Shown here: positions 52,445-59,666 of the stretch, piece by piece | Layout: every line of letters begins with the position of its first letter | Numbering within the stretch: position 1 is the stretch's first letter | Origin: Streptomyces venezuelae ATCC 10712 | GTDB lineage: Bacteria > Actinomycetota > Actinomycetes > Streptomycetales > Streptomycetaceae | Reading direction: 5' to 3' | Assembly: GCF_008639165.1 (NCBI RefSeq) | Contig: NZ_CP029197.1 | Coordinates: 2,604,001 to 2,668,000, forward strand | DNA length: 64,000 nucleotides | The notes under the pieces: generated by a model | Seen by the model: the letters and a program-made list of their open reading frames with translations, nothing else | What the model was told of the DNA's origin: nothing | Databases searched by the model: none | Made by a program: the position numbers and the translations under genes

Positions 52445-53341
52445 ATGACGACCACAACCGCTCCCGCCCCCGCCGCGGAGAACCGCACGCCGAGCCCCGC
52501 CCGCAAGCAGGCCGGCCGCAAGGCGCTGCTGCACTGGATCGCCGTGCACTCGCTCGGCGTCGCCGCGGCCCTGTTCTTCGTGCTCCCGTTCGTCTTCGTC
52601 TTCCTGACCTCCCTGATGAGCGACCAGCAGGCGCTCACCCGGGACCTGACGCCGAACTCCTGGCACTGGGACAACTACGTCAAGGTCTTCCAGGTCGAGG
52701 GCTTCCTCACCTGGTGGCGGAACTCCCTGCTGTACGCGGGCCTCGGCACCGTCCTCGTGGTGGTGTCCTCGATCCCGGTGGCGTACGCGCTCGCCAAGTT
52801 CCGCTTCCGCGGCCGGCACCTGTCGCTGCTGCTCGTCATCTCGATGATGATGCTGCCGCCCCAGGTGATCATCATCCCGATGTACCTGTTCTGGGCCAAA
52901 CAGCTGGACCTCTCCGGCACCCTGTGGCCGCTCATCATCCCGATGGCCTTCGGAGACGCCTTCGCCATCTTCCTGCTGCGCCAGTTCCTGCTGACCATCC
53001 CGAACGAGTACGTCGAGGCCGCGAGGATCGACGGCTGCGGCGAGTTCCGCACCCTGATCCGGATCGTGCTGCCGATGGCGAAGCCCGGTGTCGCCGCCGT
53101 CGCGCTCTTCCAGTTCTTCTACAGCTGGAACGACTACTTCGGGCCGCAGATCTACGCCTCGGAGAACCCGGGCGCCTGGACGCTCAGCTACGGCCTCGAG
53201 TCCTTCAAGGGCGCGCACCACACCGACTGGAATCTGACCATGGCCGCGACCGTCCTGGTCATGGCCCCTGTGATCCTCGTCTTCTTCTTCGCCCAGAAGG
53301 CGTTCGTCGAGGGAGTCACACTGACCGGAGTGAAGGGCTGA
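52445..53341 (+). CDS. csnG: ABC transporter permease CsnG (MalG type)
   Basis: A 298-residue permease, six helices, with EAA loop NEYVEAARIDGCGEFRTLIR near residue 190-205. It forms the heterodimeric channel with CsnF. Start ATG is three bases after the csnF stop, indicating coupling. The stop is eight bases before csnH. Confidence 0.88.
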   Translation: MTTTTAPAPAAENRTPSPARKQAGRKALLHWIAVHSLGVAAALFFVLPFVFVFLTSLMSDQQALTRDLTPNSWHWDNYVKVFQVEGFLTWWRNSLLYAGLGTVLVVVSSIPVAYALAKFRFRGRHLSLLLVISMMMLPPQVIIIPMYLFWAKQLDLSGTLWPLIIPMAFGDAFAIFLLRQFLLTIPNEYVEAARIDGCGEFRTLIRIVLPMAKPGVAAVALFQFFYSWNDYFGPQIYASENPGAWTLSYGLESFKGAHHTDWNLTMAATVLVMAPVILVFFFAQKAFVEGVTLTGVKG

Positions 53342-53349
53342 CTCACACC

Positions 53350-54615
53350 ATGAAGCTCACTGTCGTGGGGGGCGGTTCCACTTACACCCCCGAACTGATC
53401 GACGGATTCGCGCGGCTGCGCGACACCCTGCCCATCACCGAACTCGTCCTCGTCGACCCGGCCGCCGAGCGGCTCGAACTGGTCGGCGGGCTCGCCCGGC
53501 GCATCTTCGCGAAGCAGGACCACGCGGGGAAGGTCGTCACCACCTCCGACCTCGACGCCGGGGTCGAGGGCGCCGACGCCGTCCTGCTCCAGCTGCGGGT
53601 CGGCGGACAGGCCGCCCGCGAACAGGACGAGACCTGGCCGCTGGAGTGCGGCTGCGTCGGCCAGGAGACCACCGGCGCCGGCGGCCTCGCCAAGGCGCTC
53701 CGCACCGTCCCGGTCGTCCTGGACATCGCCGAACGGGTCCGCCGCGCCAACCCGGACGCCTGGATCATCGACTTCACCAACCCCGTCGGCATCGTCACCC
53801 GCGCGCTGCTCCAGGCCGGACACAAGGCCGTCGGCCTGTGCAACGTGGCCATCGGCTTCCAGCGGAAGTTCGCCGCGCTCCTGGACGTCGCCCCGTCCGA
53901 GGTCCACCTCGACCACGTCGGACTCAACCACCTGACGTGGGAGCGCGCCGTGCGCCTCGGCGGCCCCGAGGGCGAGAACGTGCTGCCCCGGCTGCTCGCC
54001 GAGCACGGCGACGCGGTCGCCGACGACCTGCGGCTGCCGCGCCCGGTCCTGGACCGGCTCGGCGTCGTCCCCTCGTACTACCTGCGCTACTTCTACGCGC
54101 ACGACGAGGTGGTCAGGGAGCTCGGCAGCAAGCCCTCGCGGGCCGCCGAGGTCGCCGCGATGGAGAAGGAACTCCTGGAGATGTACGGGGACCCGGCGCT
54201 CGACGAGAAGCCGGCCCTGCTCGCCAAGCGCGGCGGCGCCTACTACTCGGAGGCGGCCGTGGACCTGGCGGCCGCGCTGCTGGGCGGCGGCGGTTCGCCG
54301 TACCAGGTGGTCAACACGTACAACAACGGCACGCTGCCGTTCCTGCCGGACGACGCCGTCATCGAGACGCAGGCCGCGGTCGGCGCCCACGGTGCCGCGC
54401 CGCTGCCGGTCGCCCCGGTCGACCCGCTGTACGCCGGTCTGATCGCGAACGTCACCGCCTACGAGGACCTGGCGCTCGAAGCGGCGCTGCGCGGCGGCCG
54501 GGACCGCGTCTTCAAGGCGCTGCTCGCGCACCCGCTCGTCGGGCAGTACGCGTACGCCGACGGGCTCACCGACCGGCTGATCGCCCACAACCGGGAGCAC
54601 CTCGCGTGGGCGTGA
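53350..54615 (+). CDS. csnH: Family 4 glycosidase (6-phospho-beta-glycosidase type) CsnH
   Basis: A 421-residue GH4 enzyme, which cleaves phosphorylated disaccharides by an NAD- and metal-dependent oxidation-elimination route. The N-terminal NAD motif is VVGGGSTYTPEL. The metal ligands are Cys in VGLCNVAIG and His in VGLNHLTW. GH4 enzymes normally follow PTS uptake; here an ABC importer and kinase replace PTS, so phosphorylation must come from the adjacent kinase. The glucosamine specificity is inferred. Confidence 0.87.
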   Translation: MKLTVVGGGSTYTPELIDGFARLRDTLPITELVLVDPAAERLELVGGLARRIFAKQDHAGKVVTTSDLDAGVEGADAVLLQLRVGGQAAREQDETWPLECGCVGQETTGAGGLAKALRTVPVVLDIAERVRRANPDAWIIDFTNPVGIVTRALLQAGHKAVGLCNVAIGFQRKFAALLDVAPSEVHLDHVGLNHLTWERAVRLGGPEGENVLPRLLAEHGDAVADDLRLPRPVLDRLGVVPSYYLRYFYAHDEVVRELGSKPSRAAEVAAMEKELLEMYGDPALDEKPALLAKRGGAYYSEAAVDLAAALLGGGGSPYQVVNTYNNGTLPFLPDDAVIETQAAVGAHGAAPLPVAPVDPLYAGLIANVTAYEDLALEAALRGGRDRVFKALLAHPLVGQYAYADGLTDRLIAHNREHLAWA

Positions 54616-55595
54616 ACCTGAACGGCGTGCTCCTCGCGGTCGACGCGGGGAACAGCAAGACCGACGTCGCGGTCCTCGCCCCGGACGGCAGCGTCCTCGG
54701 CGCGGCGCGCGGCGGCGGGTTCCAGCCGCCGGTGGTGGGGGTGCCGACCGCCGTCGACACCCTGGCGGAGATCGTCGGGCGGGCCTGGGCGGAGGCCGGC
54801 GGCGCCGGGTCCTCCCCCGCGTTCGCCCATGTCACGGCCTGTCTCGCCAATGCCGACCTGCCCGTGGAGGAGACCGCCCTCCAGGCCGAGCTCCTCGGCC
54901 GGGGCTGGAGCCGGTCGGTGCGGGTGCACAACGACACCTTCGCCGTACTGCGGGCCGGGCTCGACGAGCCGCGCGGAGTCGCGGTGGTGTGCGGGGCGGG
55001 GATCAACTGCGTCGGGATGACGCCGGACGGGCGGACCGCGCGCTTCCCCGCGATCGGGAAGCTCTCCGGGGACTGGGGCGGCGGCGGCGGCATGGCCGAG
55101 GAGGCGCTCTGGTTCGCGGCGCGCGCCGAGGACGGCCGCGGCGAGCCCTCCGAGCTGTCCCGCGCGCTGCCCGCGCACTTCGGCCTCGACTCGATGTACG
55201 CGCTGATCGAGGCGCTGCACCTGGGCCTGGTGCCGTTGGAGCGGCGGCACGAACTGACGCCCGTCCTCTTCCGGGTGAGCGCCGGGGGCGACCCGGTCGC
55301 GCTGTCCCTGGTGCACCGGCTCGCCGAGGAGGTCGTCGCGCTGTCGTCGGTGGCGCTGGGGCGGCTCGGGCTCCTGGACGAGGAGGTGCCGGTGATGCTG
55401 GGCGGCAGCGTGCTCGCCGCGCGGCACCCGCAGCTGGAGGAGCGGATCCGTGAACTCCTCGCCGAGCGGGCGCCGAAGGCCGTCGTCGGCTTCGTGACGG
55501 CGCCGCCGGTCCTGGGGGCGGGGCTGCTCGCCCTGGACGAGGCGGCGGCGGGCCCGGACGCGGCGGCCCGGCTGAGGGAGCACTACGGGGTCTGA
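54612..55595 (+). CDS. csnK: BadF/BadG-type sugar kinase CsnK
   Basis: A 327-residue ASKHA-fold kinase of the N-acetylglucosamine-kinase/BadF class. Phosphate motif 1 reads LAVDAGNSKTDVAVL, and GVAVVCGAGINCVG and KLSGDWGGGGGM follow. The chosen GTG shares four bases (GTGA) with the csnH stop, so the two are coupled; a GTG two codons earlier is possible. It probably phosphorylates imported glucosamine oligomers or the released glucosamine. Confidence 0.85.
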   Translation: MNLNGVLLAVDAGNSKTDVAVLAPDGSVLGAARGGGFQPPVVGVPTAVDTLAEIVGRAWAEAGGAGSSPAFAHVTACLANADLPVEETALQAELLGRGWSRSVRVHNDTFAVLRAGLDEPRGVAVVCGAGINCVGMTPDGRTARFPAIGKLSGDWGGGGGMAEEALWFAARAEDGRGEPSELSRALPAHFGLDSMYALIEALHLGLVPLERRHELTPVLFRVSAGGDPVALSLVHRLAEEVVALSSVALGRLGLLDEEVPVMLGGSVLAARHPQLEERIRELLAERAPKAVVGFVTAPPVLGAGLLALDEAAAGPDAAARLREHYGV

Positions 55596-55614
55596 GGTCG
55601 TGGCGGGGTGGTCG

Positions 55615-55649
55615 GCGGGGCGTCTCCTCGGTGGGGGGAGGCGCCCCGC
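55615..55649 (+). terminator. Terminator after csnK
   Basis: GCGGGGCGTCTCC pairs with GGAGGCGCCCCGC (one G-T pair) around a nine-base loop. Confidence 0.8.
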
Positions 55650-55737
55650 AGCCATGTTCACCTGTTCGAGCGATGTCCGAGACGGAACCGATCAGGGCCG
55701 GGCGACGTATTCAGAGTGAGGGGGTTCGCCCGCGGAT

Positions 55738-55757
55738 GTGCCGGGGGCATGCGGCAC
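55738..55757 (+). promoter_or_regulatory. Inverted repeat upstream of the glnX-glnH-pknG-type operon
   Basis: GTGCCG-N8-CGGCAC, 100 bases before the first gene and directly followed by GATAACAAC, a plausible -10. Candidate operator; no regulator can be named. It is the only clear symmetric element in this 260-base gap apart from the csnK terminator. Confidence 0.4.
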
Positions 55758-55857
55758 GATAACAACAAGATCCAGTCAATCCCGGTGTGCGGACGGCCCC
55801 CTGCGGCCATACTGCATGCCGGACCGGCCGAAGTCAGCGACCACAGGGGGAGGTCAC

Positions 55858-57285
55858 GTGACACACCCGCCGACCGCGCCCGCCGCCCCGGCGGCGCGGA
55901 GCACGGCGCCCGCGCCCGCACGCCCGGCCGGCGTGCCCGCGCAGCCGTCGCCCGCGCCCGGCGCCGCCCCGCCCGCGGGGCGTACCGCCTGGGCCGTGGG
56001 ACGCGAGCGGCTGCGGGTCGCCACGACGACCGAGCCCGGCAGGCTCCAGATCCTCGGTGCCGTCCTCGCGCTGCTCGTCGTCGCCTTCGGCGCCGTCACC
56101 GCCCTCCAGGTCGACGACCGGGCCACCGCCGCCGACGACGTCGTCAGCCGCAGCCAGCCGCTGTCCGCCGACGCCGCCGCCATCTACCGCTCCCTGGCCG
56201 ACGCGGACACCACCGCCGCGAGCGGCTTCCTCGCGGGCACCCTGGAACCGGCGGACTCCCGCGCGCGGTACGACCGGGACATCGCCACCGCCGCCCGGCT
56301 CCTCGTCAAGGCCGCCGCGAGCACCGACGGTTCGAGCGCCTCGGCCCGCGAGATCGCCACGCTGAACGAACAGCTCCCCCGCTACACGGGCCTGATCGAG
56401 CGCGCCCGGGCCGCCAACCGGCAGGGACTCCCGCTCGGCGGGGCCTATCTGCGGTACGCCAACCAGCAGATGACCAGCACCCTGCTGCCCGCCGCCGAGC
56501 GGCTGTACGAGGCCGAGACGGCACGGCTCCAGGAGGACGACACGGCGGCCCGCACCTGGCCCTTCCTCTCCCTCGGCCTCGGCCTGCTCACCCTCGCCGT
56601 CCTCGTCTGGGCCCAGCGCCGCAACTACGCGAAGACCCACCGGGTCTTCAACCACGGCCTGCTCGCCGCCAGCGCCGCCACCGTGATCGCCGTCCTCTGG
56701 CTGCTCGCCGCCCACACGATGGTCCGCGCCGGGCTCGACAGCGCCCGGGCGCACGGCCAGGACTCGCTGCGCGTCCTCAACTCCGCCCGGATCGGCTCGC
56801 TCACCGCCCGGGCCAACGAGAACCTCACCCTGGTCGCCCGGGGCGCCGTCCTCACCGAGGACGGCAAGAACGACAAGTACGAGGCCGAGTACGCGTCGAG
56901 CATGGACACCCTGACCGAATCCCTCGCGAGCGCGCGGGAGCTGGCCGACGACGACACGGGCCGCGCCCCGGTCGACGAGGCCGCCTCCCGTACGGCCGAG
57001 TGGCAGACCCGCCACAAGGACGCCCGCGCCAAGGACGAGGCCGGCGACTTCGACGGCGCCCTCGGCCGGATCGTCGGCGCGAAGGAGTCGACGGGCCAGT
57101 CCTTCGATCAGGTCGACGCCGCCCTCGAGCGGGCCCTCGCGCACGAACAGGCCGAGTTCACCCGCTCCGCCGGGGACGCCAGGGACGCGCTGACGGCGCT
57201 GCCCCTGGGCGCGGCGGCCCTCGGGATACTGGGCGCGGCGGGCGCCGTGCTCGGCATCAACCGCAGACTGTCGGAGTACCGGTGA
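55858..57285 (+). CDS. GlnX-like four-helix membrane sensor
   Basis: A 475-residue membrane protein. A Pro/Ala-rich cytoplasmic N-terminus (1-40) precedes TM1 (about 63-82), an extracellular helical region (83-230), TM2 (about 233-252), TM3 (about 264-286), a second extracellular helical region (287-440) and TM4 (about 445-468). Chemoreceptor-like helices (ADDVVSRSQPLSADAAAIY, NSARIGSLTARANENL) suggest two four-helix-bundle sensors. This matches mycobacterial GlnX (Rv0412c) in topology and operon partners. It is presumed to pass a signal from the binding protein GlnH to PknG. The GTG start has GGGGGAGG upstream. Confidence 0.75.
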   Translation: MTHPPTAPAAPAARSTAPAPARPAGVPAQPSPAPGAAPPAGRTAWAVGRERLRVATTTEPGRLQILGAVLALLVVAFGAVTALQVDDRATAADDVVSRSQPLSADAAAIYRSLADADTTAASGFLAGTLEPADSRARYDRDIATAARLLVKAAASTDGSSASAREIATLNEQLPRYTGLIERARAANRQGLPLGGAYLRYANQQMTSTLLPAAERLYEAETARLQEDDTAARTWPFLSLGLGLLTLAVLVWAQRRNYAKTHRVFNHGLLAASAATVIAVLWLLAAHTMVRAGLDSARAHGQDSLRVLNSARIGSLTARANENLTLVARGAVLTEDGKNDKYEAEYASSMDTLTESLASARELADDDTGRAPVDEAASRTAEWQTRHKDARAKDEAGDFDGALGRIVGAKESTGQSFDQVDAALERALAHEQAEFTRSAGDARDALTALPLGAAALGILGAAGAVLGINRRLSEYR

Positions 57286-57296
57286 GAGGGGGCGGG

Positions 57297-58334
57297 ATGC
57301 CGAACGGCACGTACCCGCTGGCGCGGCGGACGGCGCGGCGGTTCCGGGGCTGGGGCGGGGTGGCCGGCATGGCCGTGGCCTGCGGGCTCACCGCCTCCCT
57401 CACCCTGCTCCCGCTGGCCCACGACGGCTCCGACGCGGCCGCCGTGCCCGGGACGGCGGGCCCCGGACCCGGCGTGGCCACCGGAGTCCAGGTCAAGGCG
57501 GACACCTGCGAGAAGCCGGAGGCCTCCCTCACCCCCTCGACGGCGGACGGCCCGTCGATCGCGGCGATCAAGCAGCGCGGGAAGCTCGTCGTCGGCGTCG
57601 ACCAGTCCAGCTACCGCTGGGGCTACCGGAACCCGGAGACCCGCTCCCTCGAAGGCTTCGACATCGACCTGGCCCGGGCCATCGCCAAGGACATCCTGGG
57701 CAGCGAGGACGCCGTCATCTTCCGGGCGATCCCCACGAACCAGCGGATCGCCGCCCTCGACAGCGGCAAGGTCGACCTCGTCGTGCGCACCATGACGATC
57801 AACTGCAAGCGCATCCAGCAGGTCGCCTTCTCCACCGCCTACTTCCAGGCCGGGCAGCAGGTCCTGGCGCCGAAGCTCGCCCAGGACATCACCGGCTACG
57901 ACGCCTCGCTGAACGGCAAGCGGGTCTGCACCGCCGAGGGTTCCACGGCCTACGAGGCGCTGGAGGAGAAGTCCTTCGGCGCGGTGTTCAAGGACGAGGG
58001 CGACGGCACCAAGGACGACAAGGACCTGCTGACCGTCCCCAACCAGCTGGACTGCCTGGCCAGGCTCCAGCTGGGCCAGGTCGACGCGGTCGTCACGGAC
58101 AACGCCCTGGCGGCCGGTCAGGCCGCCCAGGACCCGGCGGTCGAGCTCAAGGGCCGCCCGTTCACCACCGAGTTCTACGGGGTGGCCGCCAAGCTCGGCA
58201 ACGACGACCTGGTCCGCCGGGTCAACCAGGTACTCGTGGGCTACCGGCAGGGCCCCTGGCAGCAGGCGTACCGGACCTGGCTGGAGAAGGACCTGCCCGG
58301 GATCACCGGGCCGCCCGCCCCGCTGTACAGATAG
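57297..58334 (+). CDS. GlnH-like amino-acid-binding protein (SBP family 3), exported
   Basis: A 345-residue periplasmic-binding-type protein. A hydrophobic N-terminal segment (about 20-40) exports or anchors it; a possible lipobox AVAC is not canonical. The SBP family 3 domain spans about 85-330: GKLVVGVDQSSYRWGY, LEGFDIDLARAIAKDIL, DSGKVDLVVRTMTI and LQLGQVDAVVTD. Its nearest known relative is GlnH of M. tuberculosis, which binds aspartate and glutamate. No ABC permease or ATPase adjoins it, so it senses rather than transports. The start is eleven bases past the glnX-like stop. Confidence 0.8.
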   Translation: MPNGTYPLARRTARRFRGWGGVAGMAVACGLTASLTLLPLAHDGSDAAAVPGTAGPGPGVATGVQVKADTCEKPEASLTPSTADGPSIAAIKQRGKLVVGVDQSSYRWGYRNPETRSLEGFDIDLARAIAKDILGSEDAVIFRAIPTNQRIAALDSGKVDLVVRTMTINCKRIQQVAFSTAYFQAGQQVLAPKLAQDITGYDASLNGKRVCTAEGSTAYEALEEKSFGAVFKDEGDGTKDDKDLLTVPNQLDCLARLQLGQVDAVVTDNALAAGQAAQDPAVELKGRPFTTEFYGVAAKLGNDDLVRRVNQVLVGYRQGPWQQAYRTWLEKDLPGITGPPAPLYR

Positions 58335-58388
58335 CACCGCGCACCAGCCGTACGAGCAGCCCCGTACACGGAGAGGAAGAGGTGATCG

Positions 58389-59666
58389 ATGGGCGTCACG
58401 GGACCCCCCGGGCCGGTGATGGACCGGGACGAGGTGGACCGTGCGCTGGCGCGCCTCGGCGCCGAGCACAAGGCGATCGAGGACTCGCTGCTCGCGCTCC
58501 AGGACCACGCGGGCCGCAGGCTGCTCGAAGGGGCCGGACTCACCGGCACGACCCGGGACCGCTGGGCGGCCGCCGAGCGGACCATCACCCTGCTCTGGAC
58601 CTGCTTCGAGGTGTACACCGACGCGCTGCGGGAGGCCCGTGAGGTGCGCGCCCGGCGCCGCTGGCCCGGCCGTGAGGAGCTCGTGGAGCTGACGGACCGG
58701 CTGCGCGGCGAGAGCGTGCACGTGGCGGGCGGGGCGGGCGAACAGGGGCTGCTCGCCGAGCGGTTCACCCTGGAGGGCCTGGTCCGCCGGATGAACGAGC
58801 TGTACGCGTCCTCCCTCGATCTCGTGGTCGCCGCCGACGCCGTCTGGTCGGCGCTGCCCGCCCGGATAGATCTGCTCGCCGCCGAACTGGGCCGGACGCG
58901 CTCCCTCGCGCACTCGGTGGGGGTGCGGCCGGGGGAGCACCCGGCCGGGGACGAGCTGGAGGACATCACCGCCGAGCTGACCGCGCTGCGTTCCCAGGTG
59001 GTGACCGATCCGCTGGCCTTCTGGCGTCCGGCGGCGGGGAGTTCGGCGCCCGGCGGGGGCCGTCCCGACACCGAGCGGTACGACCGGGCGGCGCTGGCCC
59101 TGGAGGACATCCGGCGGGAGATCGAGGCGGTGCTCGCGGTCCGGCAGGACTCCGAGGAGCGGCTGCTGCGGCTGCGGGACGTGCTCTCGCGGGCGGACCG
59201 CACACTGGCGGAGGCGCGAGCCGCGCGCGGCGAGGTCCTCGCGAAGATCGCCGCCTCCGAGGTGCCGGCCGTCAGCGGGCCGCCGATCGTGCTCCAGGAG
59301 CGGCTCGCGGCGGCCGCCGAGTACCGCAGGCACGCCCAGTGGCACCGGCTCTCGCCGCTCCTGGAGTCCCTGGAGCGGGAGGCGGAGGACGAGTTGATGC
59401 GGGCCCGGGAGTCGCTGACGGCGGTCACGGCCCCGCTCGCGGTCCGCGCCGAGCTGCGCGGCCGGCTCGACGCGTACAAGGCGAAGGTGGCGCGGCTGGG
59501 CGCGGCGGAGGACCCGCTGCTCGTGGAGCGGTACGACGCGGCCCGGCGGATGCTGTGGAGCGCGCCCTGCGACCTGCGGGTCGCGGAGCAGGCCGTGCTG
59601 CGCTACCAGCAGGCGGCGGCGGACGTACTGTCCGGCCCGAGAGACGCGGGAGGACGACAGTGGTGA
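58389..59666 (+). CDS. Coiled-coil/helical protein of unknown function in the PknG-type operon
   Basis: A 425-residue soluble protein, almost entirely alpha-helical by eye, with heptad-rich stretches near 10-40, 230-290 and 330-400 (LALEDIRREIEAVLAVRQDSEERLL-like). No signal peptide, membrane helix or catalytic motif. It has no counterpart in the mycobacterial glnX-glnH-pknG locus as I know it. It ends in a GTGA overlap with the kinase gene, so the two are made in close ratio; it may be a scaffold or substrate of the kinase. Confidence 0.75.
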   Translation: MGVTGPPGPVMDRDEVDRALARLGAEHKAIEDSLLALQDHAGRRLLEGAGLTGTTRDRWAAAERTITLLWTCFEVYTDALREAREVRARRRWPGREELVELTDRLRGESVHVAGGAGEQGLLAERFTLEGLVRRMNELYASSLDLVVAADAVWSALPARIDLLAAELGRTRSLAHSVGVRPGEHPAGDELEDITAELTALRSQVVTDPLAFWRPAAGSSAPGGGRPDTERYDRAALALEDIRREIEAVLAVRQDSEERLLRLRDVLSRADRTLAEARAARGEVLAKIAASEVPAVSGPPIVLQERLAAAAEYRRHAQWHRLSPLLESLEREAEDELMRARESLTAVTAPLAVRAELRGRLDAYKAKVARLGAAEDPLLVERYDAARRMLWSAPCDLRVAEQAVLRYQQAAADVLSGPRDAGGRQW

